Shown: one piece after another, positions 18,092 to 27,357 of the stretch | Position numbering within the stretch: position 1 is the first letter of the stretch | How the letters are laid out: every line of letters starts with the position of its first letter | Assembly (NCBI GenBank): GCA_947168885.1 | Contig: CAMVNQ010000003.1 | Coordinates: 1 to 64,000, forward strand | Length of the DNA stretch: 64,000 nucleotides | Source of the DNA: an uncultured Clostridia bacterium | Lineage (GTDB): Bacteria; Bacillota; Clostridia; Oscillospirales; Ruminococcaceae | Direction of reading: 5' to 3' | Program-made: the position numbers and the translations under genes | Notes under the pieces: generated by a model | Seen by the model: only the letters and a program-made list of their open reading frames with translations | Databases searched by the model: none | What the model was told of the DNA's origin: nothing

Positions 18092-18937
18092 ATGACAGGC
18101 TGGATAATAGCCGGAAGCATCCTGCTTGTCCTGATACTTCTTTTTGCCCAGTCGGTAAAAGTCACGGCTATATACGACGAGCACCCGGAGCTCCGCGTGA
18201 AATTCCTTTTCTTCACGATAGTTAAGGTGCCGCCCGATCCCGAAAAGCAGAAAAAGAAAGCCGCGAAGCTGGCGAAAAAAGAAGAAAAGAAGAGACGAAA
18301 AGAAGAAAAAAAGGCTGCAAAAGAAGCGAAAAAGCATCCGCACAGCAACTCCGCTCTGTTTCAGACCGAAGGAGCTGAGAACTCCGCGGACAAGCAGGAG
18401 AGCTCGCAGGAAAGCTCCGGCGACGGTGCGGAAGCGGGAAACGCAAAGGAAGCAAGTACCGGAGAAACCGCAAAGGAAAAGCCGGCAAAAGCGCCTAAGA
18501 AGAAAAAGCCGAAGCGTAATTACGCACTAATGGATATGATCCTCGATTATGTCAAAAGCGCCTCGCCGCCGATAAAACGGCTCTTCAAAAAGATCAGGAT
18601 AAGGGATGTATATATCGACTATGTCGTCGGGAGCGACGACGCGGCAAAGACCGCTCTGAAATACGGCGGGCTCTGCGCGGCAATATACTCACTTTTCGGA
18701 ACGCTCCAGACATACATGGACACAAAAGTCAAGGAAATAAACATAGAAGCGGATTTCTCGGCGGAAAAGGACGACATCTTCGCGTACCTCACCGTGAAGC
18801 TCCGCGTAAGCACGGCGATAGGCTGTGCACTCTGGCTCGGCGTGAGAATGCTTAAAACGTATCTTAAATACAACAAGAACACCGCGCCGAAGCACAAAGG
18901 AAAACAAGGTTCAAAAGCACGCCCCGCAAGGGCATAA
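18092..18937 (+). CDS. DUF2953-type protein with Lys/Ala/Glu-rich linker
   Basis: N-terminal TM, low-complexity KAAKLAKKEEKKRRKEEKKAAKEAKK, position between scpB and ytfJ as in other Clostridia. Confidence 0.65.
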   Translation: MTGWIIAGSILLVLILLFAQSVKVTAIYDEHPELRVKFLFFTIVKVPPDPEKQKKKAAKLAKKEEKKRRKEEKKAAKEAKKHPHSNSALFQTEGAENSADKQESSQESSGDGAEAGNAKEASTGETAKEKPAKAPKKKKPKRNYALMDMILDYVKSASPPIKRLFKKIRIRDVYIDYVVGSDDAAKTALKYGGLCAAIYSLFGTLQTYMDTKVKEINIEADFSAEKDDIFAYLTVKLRVSTAIGCALWLGVRMLKTYLKYNKNTAPKHKGKQGSKARPARA

Positions 18938-18952
18938 GAAAGGATAACAGTT

Positions 18953-19378
18953 ATGGCACAGCATCTCGAAGGACTTATGAACACATCAATGGAGAAAATA
19001 CGTGATCTTGTCGATGTAAACACTATCATCGGCGAGCCGATAAGCTCTCCCGACGGCACGACGATAATCCCGATCTCGAAGGTATCGTTCGGCTTTGTTT
19101 CCGGCGGTTCCGATCTTCCGACAAGCGTTCCGAAGGACGTTTTCGCCGGCGGTGCAGGCGCAGGCATCTCGATAAAGCCCCAGGCTTTCATAGTTATAAG
19201 CAAGGACGGCGATGCAAAGATACTCGAACTCGGCGGCAAGTCAAGCCCGATCGACGGCATAATCGACAGCGCTCCCGCTCTCCTCAACAAGATAAAGGAA
19301 ATGTTCGGCAAGAAGAAGGACGGAGAAGGATCCGAAGAAGATGCCGACGAAGAGTCCGGGGACAGCGAAGAGGCATGA
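18953..19378 (+). CDS. gerW: GerW family sporulation protein (YtfJ)
   Basis: MEKIRDLVDVNTIIGEPISSPDGTTIIPISKVSFGFVSGGSD. Confidence 0.93.
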   Translation: MAQHLEGLMNTSMEKIRDLVDVNTIIGEPISSPDGTTIIPISKVSFGFVSGGSDLPTSVPKDVFAGGAGAGISIKPQAFIVISKDGDAKILELGGKSSPIDGIIDSAPALLNKIKEMFGKKKDGEGSEEDADEESGDSEEA

Positions 19379-19438
19379 TCCCATCACCCGCTGAATAATC
19401 CGCGCGTTTCTGCACAGACTATCGGCGAGGTGAACATA

Positions 19439-20575
19439 ATGAAGGTATTATCCGTTTTTGTTGCAGTTATGACGGCTCTGCTCTTTATGCCGGTCACGGC
19501 GCACGCCGAAGACATCACGGTATCCGCGGACAGCGCCGTAGTCATCAACGCGGACACCCTCGGCGTCCTTTACGGAAAGAACGAGTCGAAGCGCCGCGCC
19601 ATGGCGAGCACGACCAAGATCATGACAGCGCTCCTTACGCTTGAAGCGGGCGATCTTGATACGCCTTTTGTCGCAGACAGCATGGCGATACGCGTCGAGG
19701 GAACATCAATGGGGCTTCGCGAGGGCGACACGGTCACTCGCCGCGCTCTTTGCATCGGTATGCTGCTCCCGTCGGGGAACGATGCCGCAAACGCTGCGGC
19801 AGTAAACGTCGCCGGAAGCATTCCCGCTTTTGCGGAGCTGATGAACAGGCGCGCTGCCGAGATAGGTATGCGCGACACGCATTTCGTCACTCCCTCCGGA
19901 CTTGACGCGGACGGGCACTGCACCACAGCCTACGACATGGCTCTGCTAACGGCGGAAGCTCTGAAAAATCCCGATTTCCGCGCGATATGCAGTCAGAAAG
20001 CCATGACAGCAGAGTACGGTGCTCCGCCGCAGACACGCACCCTGTACAATTCGAACAAGCTGCTCAAGATGTACGACGGCTGTATCGGCGTAAAGACCGG
20101 CTTTACCGACAGTGCCCGCAGATGTCTCGTTTCCGCTGCGGAACGTGACGGCTGCACGATCATAGCCGTAACGCTCAACGCACCGGACGACTGGAACGAC
20201 CACATGAAGCTGCTCGACTACGGTTTTGAGCGCGTGAAGCCGTTTAATGTGCGGCTCGACACGTTCTCCGCGGAGGTAGTCGGCGGTGAGGCGGAGACTG
20301 TCACGCTGGCTCCGCCGGAAAACGTTACGATCGGATTTACCGCCGGCGAACGGAAAAATGTATCCGTCCGGTACGATGTTCCGGAGTTCGTTTACGCGGA
20401 CATCGAAAAAGGCGAAACGCTTGGTCACGCGGACATTTATCTTAACGACAGGCTGCTGAGGCGTGTACCGCTTACGGCGTTTGAAGCTGTCCCGCGCGTA
20501 AGACCGAAGCAGGGTCCGTTCGGCTGGATGATAAGGCTGTTCACGGGCGGCGCGGTCAATATCGGCGGGATATGA
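19439..20575 (+). CDS. D-alanyl-D-alanine carboxypeptidase (DacF-like)
   Basis: STTKIMTALL, SGND, KTGFT motifs; ATG at 19439 chosen over GTG 19430. Confidence 0.92.
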   Translation: MKVLSVFVAVMTALLFMPVTAHAEDITVSADSAVVINADTLGVLYGKNESKRRAMASTTKIMTALLTLEAGDLDTPFVADSMAIRVEGTSMGLREGDTVTRRALCIGMLLPSGNDAANAAAVNVAGSIPAFAELMNRRAAEIGMRDTHFVTPSGLDADGHCTTAYDMALLTAEALKNPDFRAICSQKAMTAEYGAPPQTRTLYNSNKLLKMYDGCIGVKTGFTDSARRCLVSAAERDGCTIIAVTLNAPDDWNDHMKLLDYGFERVKPFNVRLDTFSAEVVGGEAETVTLAPPENVTIGFTAGERKNVSVRYDVPEFVYADIEKGETLGHADIYLNDRLLRRVPLTAFEAVPRVRPKQGPFGWMIRLFTGGAVNIGGI

Positions 20576-20606
20576 CAGAATTAACAACAGACAGTTTTGG
20601 TGAAAT

Positions 20607-21413
20607 ATGGACAACAAGATAAGAATACAGAAAATAATCGCTGACAGCGGCTTCTGCTCCCGCAGAAAAGCCGAACAGCTCATATCCGAGGGCGAGGTAA
20701 AGGTGAACGGTCACCCCGTAAAGCTCGGAGACAAGGCTGACCCGAAAAGTGATATAATCACGGTGAGCGGCGAAAAGATAAAGGCAGAGGGCATACCTCT
20801 GCGCTACATAAAGCTGTACAAGCCGCGCGGCTATGTCACTACCATGTCGGACGAGCTCGGACGAAAGAGCGTCATAGAGCTGCTCACGGACGTTGACGAG
20901 CGCGTATATCCTATCGGAAGGCTCGACAAGGATTCCGAGGGATTGCTGCTCCTGACGAACGACGGAAGCTTCGCGAACGATATAATGCACCCGCGCAAGC
21001 ACGTCACAAAGACCTATCGTGTAACCGTCGCGGAAAAGGTCAGCGAAACGATGATAAACACGCTTATGAACGGCGTTGAGATAGAAGAGAACGTAAGAAC
21101 GGCGCCCTGCACTGTGATCGTAATAAATGAGGAGCCCGACCGCACCGTGCTTGAATTCACTATAGCCGAGGGCAAGAACCGCCAGATACGAAAGATGTGT
21201 GAGGCGGTCGATCTCACGGTAAAACGTCTTCGCAGAACGAATATAGGCGGTGTGAAGCTCGGTATGCTCAAGCCCGGTCAGTACGCCGACCTCACAAAGC
21301 AGGAGATGCAGGCGCTCCGCAACGCCATGGGCGTATCAAGCAGGACGGAATACGGCGGGACAAAGGCTTCGCCGAAGAACAACGCAAATCGTGGAGGTAA
21401 GCGCAAATGGTAA
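20607..21413 (+). CDS. Ribosomal pseudouridine synthase RsuA/RluB family
   Basis: S4 domain and GRLDKDSEGLLLLTNDG. Confidence 0.93.
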   Translation: MDNKIRIQKIIADSGFCSRRKAEQLISEGEVKVNGHPVKLGDKADPKSDIITVSGEKIKAEGIPLRYIKLYKPRGYVTTMSDELGRKSVIELLTDVDERVYPIGRLDKDSEGLLLLTNDGSFANDIMHPRKHVTKTYRVTVAEKVSETMINTLMNGVEIEENVRTAPCTVIVINEEPDRTVLEFTIAEGKNRQIRKMCEAVDLTVKRLRRTNIGGVKLGMLKPGQYADLTKQEMQALRNAMGVSSRTEYGGTKASPKNNANRGGKRKW

Positions 21414-21733
21414 CTATCCTACGCAACACCGAGATAGCGGACAAGCTCGTTTTCGACATGAACGAGGACGGAAAGCGCGTCGGCGGCATAACCGCGAAGC
21501 TCTCGGGCGACGGCGATATTGTCATAACCGACCTCGAAAGCGACAAGGAGCTCTACTACGACGGGCTCTGCCGTACAGTCCTCGCTTACGCGAATGTCCG
21601 CGGCATAGACCGCGCAGTATTCGAGATAACCGATGAACGCCAGCTCTATCGTCTCCGCGGCTTCGGCTTCATCACCGAGGAAAGCAAGGTTATGGAAAGC
21701 ATCACCGATTTCTTCTCCAAAGACTGCTCCTGA
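21407..21733 (+). CDS. Small hypothetical, possibly GNAT-like
   Basis: Overlaps end of pseudouridine synthase; weak resemblance to GNAT C-terminal half. Confidence 0.5.
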   Translation: MVTILRNTEIADKLVFDMNEDGKRVGGITAKLSGDGDIVITDLESDKELYYDGLCRTVLAYANVRGIDRAVFEITDERQLYRLRGFGFITEESKVMESITDFFSKDCS

Positions 21734-21900
21734 CCGGCGCGTCTGCGGACGCGCGCACGGGGTTCCGCCCCGTGACCCCGCGGGGGAGAGGGAACCCCTT
21801 TCGTAGTACAAAAGGGCGTTCCCTCTCCCCTCAACCCCTCACCCTCCCCAAAGAACTTTAATAGCTTTGCTTGAGCAGACCTGAAAGATTCTGCACAACA

Positions 21901-21945
21901 AAAAAATACAGCAGACCCGAAGTAACGAGTCTGCTGTATTTTTTT
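21901..21945. terminator. Bidirectional terminator between convergent genes
   Basis: aaaaaatacagcagac...gtctgctgtatttttt. Confidence 0.85.
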
Positions 21946-21948
21946 GAT

Positions 21949-24900
21949 TTACTTTATCTCTGAATGGTATTCCTGAAGCGACTTAACGCCGATATGATCG
22001 TTTGAGCGGATAGCCTTGATGCCCTCTGCGCTCGCCTTTGCGGCAGCCATTGTGGTGATATACGGGATGCGGTGCTTGATAGCCGCCTGACGTATATAGC
22101 TGTCGTTGTGGATGCTCATCTTGCCGACAGGGGTATTGATGATAAGCTGTATCTCGCCGTTGGTTATCGCGTCGGTGATATTCGGGCGGCCCTCATAGAG
22201 CTTGTTGATGCGCTCTGCCTTTATTCCCGCGCCGACTATCATCTCATAAGACTTGCCTGTCGCGAGTATTCTGAATCCGAGCTCGTCGAACGCCTTCGCT
22301 ATATCAATGAGGTCGCCTTTATCACGGTCACATACGCTGAGCAGAACCGTACCCTCGGACGGAAGTCTCGTCTGGGTAGCTTCCTCCGCCTTATAGTACG
22401 CCTCACCGAACGACTTCGAGATACCGAGTACCTCTCCGGTCGAACGCATCTCGGGTCCGAGAACGGGGTCAACTTCCTGGAACATATTGAACGGGAACAC
22501 CGCTTCCTTTACGCCGTAATGCGGGATAACGCGGTCTTTGAGCTGCTCTACGGGCGACGGTAAGCCTGTGAGCTCCGATGTCATTATCTCGGTCGCGATC
22601 TTGACCATATTGATGCTGCATACCTTTGATACGAGCGGAACGGTACGGGAAGCACGCGGGTTGGCTTCAAGCACATACACCGTGTCGTCCTCGATTGCGT
22701 ACTGCATATTCATAAGTCCGCAGACATTCATCTCTACCGCGATCTTGCGGGTATAATCCTTTATTGTGTCGATGTGTTTCTGCGAAAGATTTTTCGACGG
22801 GAGTATGCACGCAGAGTCGCCGGAATGTACACCCGCAAGCTCGATATGCTCCATTACCGCAGGCACGAAGCAGTGCTTTCCGTCGGAGATCGCGTCCGCC
22901 TCGCACTCTGTAGCGTTGTGCAGGAAACGGTCGATAAGTATAGGTCTGTCGGGGGTTACGCCGACCGCAGCCGACATATAAACCTTCATCATATCGTCGT
23001 CGTGTACTATCTCCATTCCGCGTCCGCCGAGAACGTAAGACGGACGAACCATTACGGGGTAGCCGATCTTGTTCGCTATGCTGAGAGCGTCATCAACAGT
23101 TACCGCCATTCCGGATTCGGGCATAGGAATGCCGAGCTTGTCCATCATAGCGCGGAAATGATCTCTGTCCTCTGCGAGATCTATCGTCTCGGGCGAAGTT
23201 CCGAGAATGCGCACACCGTTCTTTTTGAGGTCTGCCGCGAGGTTGAGCGGGGTCTGACCGCCGAACTGAGCGATAACGCCGACCGGCTGCTCCTTTTCGT
23301 AGATGCTGAGTACATCTTCAAGGGTGAGCGGCTCGAAATAGAGCTTGTCGGAAGTATCATAGTCGGTGGATACAGTCTCGGGGTTGCAGTTTACGATTAT
23401 CGACTCGAAACCGAGCTTCTTGAGCGCGAGAGCCGCGTGAACGCAGCAGTAATCGAACTCGATGCCCTGACCTATACGGTTCGGACCGCCGCCGAGTATC
23501 ATTATCTTCTTCTTGTCGTTGTTAACGGGACTTTCATCCTTGTCGAGATGATAAGTCGAGTAGTAGTAAGCGCTGTTCTCGGTGCCGCTTACATGGACGC
23601 CCTCCCACGCTTCCTTGATGCCGAGCTTATTGCGCTCCGCCCGGATATCGTCCTCTTTTACGCCGAGGAGCTGCGAGAGATAACGGTCGCTGAAGCCGTC
23701 GAGCTTCGCCTGCTTAAGCACTTCGGGAGCGGGAACACTGCCCTTGTTCGCGAGAAGCTTTTCTTCCTCTTCAACGAGCTCCTTCATCTGCTCGATGAAC
23801 CAGTGCTTTATCTTTGTAAGCTCGTACAGCTCATCAACGGTAGCACCCTTGCGGAGAGCCTCGTACATAACGAACTGGCGCTCGCTCGTCGGATATGTGA
23901 GCTTAAGGAGCAGCTCTTCCTTGGTGAGGTCATGGAAATTCTTCGCGAAGCCAAGACCGTAGCGTCCTGTTTCAAGGCTTCTTATCGCCTTCTGGAAAGC
24001 TTCTTTATAGGTCTTGCCGATGCTCATTACTTCGCCGACAGCGCGCATCTGCGTACCGAGCTTGTCCTCTGCGCCCTTGAACTTCTCGAATGCCCAGCGT
24101 GCGAACTTTATAACGACGTAATCGCCGTCGGGAACGTACTTGTCAAGCGTTCCGTACTTGCCGCAGGGTATCTCGGAAAGCGTAAGACCGCAGGCGAGCA
24201 TTGCCGAAACGAGAGCTATCGGGAAACCCGTCGCCTTCGACGCGAGCGCGGACGAACGCGATGTACGGGGATTGATCTCGATAACGACTATACGTCCAGA
24301 AACGGGGTCATGTGCGAACTGGCAGTTGCAGCCGCCGATAACTTCTACCGCCTTTACTATCTTATAGGAATATTCCTGTAACTTCTTCTGAACGTCCTCG
24401 GAAATGGTGAGCATAGGCGCGGAGCAGAACGAATCTCCGGTATGAACGCCTATCGGGTCGATATTCTCGATAAAGCAGACTGTGATAACGTTGTTTTCCG
24501 CGTCGCGGACAACTTCGAGCTCAAGCTCCTCCCAGCCGCTTATCGACTCTTCAACGAGCACCTGTCCGACGAGACTCGCCTGTAAACCGCGGGCACAAAC
24601 CACCTTGAGCTCATCGACGTTATATACAAGTCCGCCGCCGGCGCCGCCCATAGTATAAGCCGGGCGGAGAACAACGGGGTAACGGAGCTGCTCTGCGATC
24701 TTCACAGCTTCTTCAACGGAGTAAGCCACCTCGCTTCTCGGCATCTCGATACCGAGCTTCTGCATCGTGTGCTTGAATTCTATTCTGTCCTCGCCGCGTT
24801 CGATAGCATCTACCTGAACGCCGATGACCTTAACGCCGTACTTATCGAGTACACCGGCTTTTGAAAGCTCGGAGCAAAGGTTAAGACCCGACTGTCCTCC

Positions 24901-25170
24901 GAGGTTCGGAAGAAGCGCGTCGGGACGCTCTTTCTCGATTATCTGGGTAAGTCGTGCGAGATTGAGCGGCTCGATATAGGTTATATCGGCAACGTCCGGA
25001 TCGGTCATTATAGTTGCGGGGTTCGAGTTCACGAGAACTATCTCATACCCGAGCTTACGGAGCGCCTTGCACGCCTGTGTGCCGGAGTAGTCGAACTCGC
25101 ACGCCTGACCGATGATAATAGGTCCCGAACCGATTATCATTATTTTGTTGATGTCCTGTCTTTTTGGCAT
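21949..25170 (-). CDS. carB: Carbamoyl-phosphate synthase large subunit
   Basis: 1073 aa, MPKRQDINKIMIIGSGPIIIGQACEFDYSGTQACKAL, duplicated ATP-grasp. Confidence 0.97.
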   Translation of the reverse strand: MPKRQDINKIMIIGSGPIIIGQACEFDYSGTQACKALRKLGYEIVLVNSNPATIMTDPDVADITYIEPLNLARLTQIIEKERPDALLPNLGGQSGLNLCSELSKAGVLDKYGVKVIGVQVDAIERGEDRIEFKHTMQKLGIEMPRSEVAYSVEEAVKIAEQLRYPVVLRPAYTMGGAGGGLVYNVDELKVVCARGLQASLVGQVLVEESISGWEELELEVVRDAENNVITVCFIENIDPIGVHTGDSFCSAPMLTISEDVQKKLQEYSYKIVKAVEVIGGCNCQFAHDPVSGRIVVIEINPRTSRSSALASKATGFPIALVSAMLACGLTLSEIPCGKYGTLDKYVPDGDYVVIKFARWAFEKFKGAEDKLGTQMRAVGEVMSIGKTYKEAFQKAIRSLETGRYGLGFAKNFHDLTKEELLLKLTYPTSERQFVMYEALRKGATVDELYELTKIKHWFIEQMKELVEEEEKLLANKGSVPAPEVLKQAKLDGFSDRYLSQLLGVKEDDIRAERNKLGIKEAWEGVHVSGTENSAYYYSTYHLDKDESPVNNDKKKIMILGGGPNRIGQGIEFDYCCVHAALALKKLGFESIIVNCNPETVSTDYDTSDKLYFEPLTLEDVLSIYEKEQPVGVIAQFGGQTPLNLAADLKKNGVRILGTSPETIDLAEDRDHFRAMMDKLGIPMPESGMAVTVDDALSIANKIGYPVMVRPSYVLGGRGMEIVHDDDMMKVYMSAAVGVTPDRPILIDRFLHNATECEADAISDGKHCFVPAVMEHIELAGVHSGDSACILPSKNLSQKHIDTIKDYTRKIAVEMNVCGLMNMQYAIEDDTVYVLEANPRASRTVPLVSKVCSINMVKIATEIMTSELTGLPSPVEQLKDRVIPHYGVKEAVFPFNMFQEVDPVLGPEMRSTGEVLGISKSFGEAYYKAEEATQTRLPSEGTVLLSVCDRDKGDLIDIAKAFDELGFRILATGKSYEMIVGAGIKAERINKLYEGRPNITDAITNGEIQLIINTPVGKMSIHNDSYIRQAAIKHRIPYITTMAAAKASAEGIKAIRSNDHIGVKSLQEYHSEIK

Positions 25171-25282
25171 AAGCCATTCCCCCGTTCGTTATCAATGCCG
25201 TTATCAAGGCGAAAGGCGCAGCCGCCCTATTGTCCCGGCCTGTCGGCATTGTTTATCAGATTACCAAAATACATACTAAAAT

Positions 25283-25311
25283 ATTATAGCACAATTTGTC
25301 TGTAATTGCAA
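25283..25311 (-). promoter_or_regulatory. carB promoter
   Basis: Minus strand TTGCAA-17-TATAAT. Confidence 0.6.
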
Positions 25312-25331
25312 GATTTTTTCTAACGATTTGC

Positions 25332-25361
25332 AAAAAAAATATCCCCGACAGTGTCGGGGAT
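25332..25361 (-). terminator. Terminator of signalling operon
   Basis: Minus strand tccccgacactgtcgggga followed by T-run. Confidence 0.8.
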
Positions 25362-25370
25362 AAGATCTTT

Positions 25371-26228
25371 CTATCTGAACTCGAAAAATTCTTCGAGTCT
25401 TGTGAGAAGAGCCTTTCTGTCAAAGGTTTTGAGCAGGTAGCCCTCGGGGTTGAGCTTTAATATCTCCATGACCGCATCACGGGCGCTGTTGCCGGTGAGG
25501 AAGAACACGGGTATGGTCTTGGTCTGCGAGTCGTTCTGGAGCATAGCGAACATCTGTGCACCGGAACATACCGGCATCTTGTAATCGAGCAGTATCAGAT
25601 CAACATCGTTCTTAGCGAGCCACATTATCGCCTGTAAAGCCGAGCTCGCCACGCCGACCTCATAGCCGTCCTTGAGCCAGTTACGGATAATCCTCAGATA
25701 TGACGCGTCGTCGTCAACGAGCAGTATGCGTCTCTTGCGCACCGCCACCATATCCGATGTCATCTTTCTCTTTGCCGGAGTCGCCTCTGCGCCCTCTGCG
25801 GGAACATCTTCCGGCTTCTTGTCTTTGTCTTCGATACGCTTCTCGCCCTCGTTCATGTACTCAAATATCGTCTGCACGAACGCTTCCATATTCATAGGGC
25901 GGTCAAAGAACTGAAGAATAAAATCCTCTGAGATATAGCGGAGAGCTATCTCGTAATCCTTGCGCTTGGCTATGACAATAAGCATCTTGTTGGACTCATA
26001 GAGCTTGTCGTTTAGGTATGAGAGCATATTCTGCAGCGAAGCGGTCATAGCCGCCATTCTCTCGTCAAGGTAGAGAACGATAAGACCCGCGCGGTCGATA
26101 TTGCTGCCTATATCGGTGGTTCTCGCGACTACCTGATAGGCGCTTATCTCCACAGCGATGAGCTTCTGTTCCATGGACTTTATCGCGAAGCTCTCGGATG
26201 TACTGATTATCATTACGTTCTTAAGCAT
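25371..26228 (-). CDS. Response regulator: N-terminal pseudo-receiver-like domain + C-terminal REC
   Basis: RRILLVDDDASYLRIIRNWL...DLILLDYKMPVCSG. Confidence 0.85.
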   Translation of the reverse strand: MLKNVMIISTSESFAIKSMEQKLIAVEISAYQVVARTTDIGSNIDRAGLIVLYLDERMAAMTASLQNMLSYLNDKLYESNKMLIVIAKRKDYEIALRYISEDFILQFFDRPMNMEAFVQTIFEYMNEGEKRIEDKDKKPEDVPAEGAEATPAKRKMTSDMVAVRKRRILLVDDDASYLRIIRNWLKDGYEVGVASSALQAIMWLAKNDVDLILLDYKMPVCSGAQMFAMLQNDSQTKTIPVFFLTGNSARDAVMEILKLNPEGYLLKTFDRKALLTRLEEFFEFR

Positions 26229-26281
26229 TTTTGTATTTTCCTTTCGTATAAATGTAGCTTTTATTCAACGCAGATATTCGT

Positions 26282-27343
26282 CTATCCGCTGTCTTCTTCA
26301 TCAACCGCGCCGTCTCCGTACAGCTTCTCGATGTACCTGTGAGCCGCCGTCCTTAGCGCGTTCCAGTCAAGTGTCAGGAACGCCGCGTTCACTGCATCGA
26401 ATATCTCCTGATTTTCGGGTTCAAGACTGTATTCTTCTAACGAGCCGATAACCATTTCGACCATATCGTAATCCATCTGACCCGCAAATTCTTCAAGCGA
26501 CGAGAACGCGTCTTCGAGGAAATCCTGATCGGCAGGTGGTTTCTCTTTTTCATCTTCATCGCCGCCCGTCAGCCGCGCGAGCTTCTGCTTATATGACATA
26601 TACCACGAGAGCAGATGCTCGGTCTCCGCATGGATGAAATCGAGGTCGCCGCCGTCGCCCGCAGCTTCAAGCTTCTTCGCAAGCTCCGACAGGTCGGCAA
26701 GCCCGATTATACGCGCCGAGCTTTTCAGAGCGTGTACCTTTATCGTATAGTCCGTCCAGTTCTCACTGCTGTAATAGCTACGGATCTCATGCGCCATATT
26801 ATCGACAGAGTTGTAGAATATACCGAGGGCAGACATGAATCCTTCCTCCGTGCCGCAGTTCTTTATGCCGTCTTTTATATTGAGTTCCTCTATATCCTTC
26901 AGCCATCCCGGTATCACAGATGCCGCGCCATCCGTTTCCGCCTCCGCCAAGCCGATCTCGGCACGCTTCATATCCGGAAGATAAAGCAGCAGCGCCGCGT
27001 GCAGGAGCTCGTGATCCACGGGCTTTTCGAGATAGTTTATAAAGCCCTGCATCATGAAGAAGTCGTCACCGAGCACGGGATCCGCCGTTCCGAGCGCGAT
27101 CGCGGGGGTTCCGACATTGCGCGAATCCGTCATGGTACGTATCTCCTTAAGCGCGTGAACACCGTCGGAATCCGGCATGAAATAGTCTATGAACATAAGG
27201 TCGTATTCCTGCTGACAAGCCTTGAATACTCCGTCGTCACAGTTCTCCGCAGTCTCCGGCGTTACACCGAGCCGTCCGAGAAGCCCGGCAAGATAGTTAC
27301 GTTCGACCTTGCTGTCATCGACAACAAGCACATTTACACTCAT
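26282..27343 (-). CDS. REC + Hpt domain protein
   Basis: VLVVDDSKVERNYL, MFIDYFMPDSDG; Hpt motif VHALKSSARIIGL with intact His. Confidence 0.85.
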   Translation of the reverse strand: MSVNVLVVDDSKVERNYLAGLLGRLGVTPETAENCDDGVFKACQQEYDLMFIDYFMPDSDGVHALKEIRTMTDSRNVGTPAIALGTADPVLGDDFFMMQGFINYLEKPVDHELLHAALLLYLPDMKRAEIGLAEAETDGAASVIPGWLKDIEELNIKDGIKNCGTEEGFMSALGIFYNSVDNMAHEIRSYYSSENWTDYTIKVHALKSSARIIGLADLSELAKKLEAAGDGGDLDFIHAETEHLLSWYMSYKQKLARLTGGDEDEKEKPPADQDFLEDAFSSLEEFAGQMDYDMVEMVIGSLEEYSLEPENQEIFDAVNAAFLTLDWNALRTAAHRYIEKLYGDGAVDEEDSG

Positions 27344-27357
27344 CAGGCTCCCCCTTT

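Noticed and set aside
22774-24381. 535-aa plus-strand ORF
   Set aside because: Antisense to carB, low-complexity composition, no recognisable domain.
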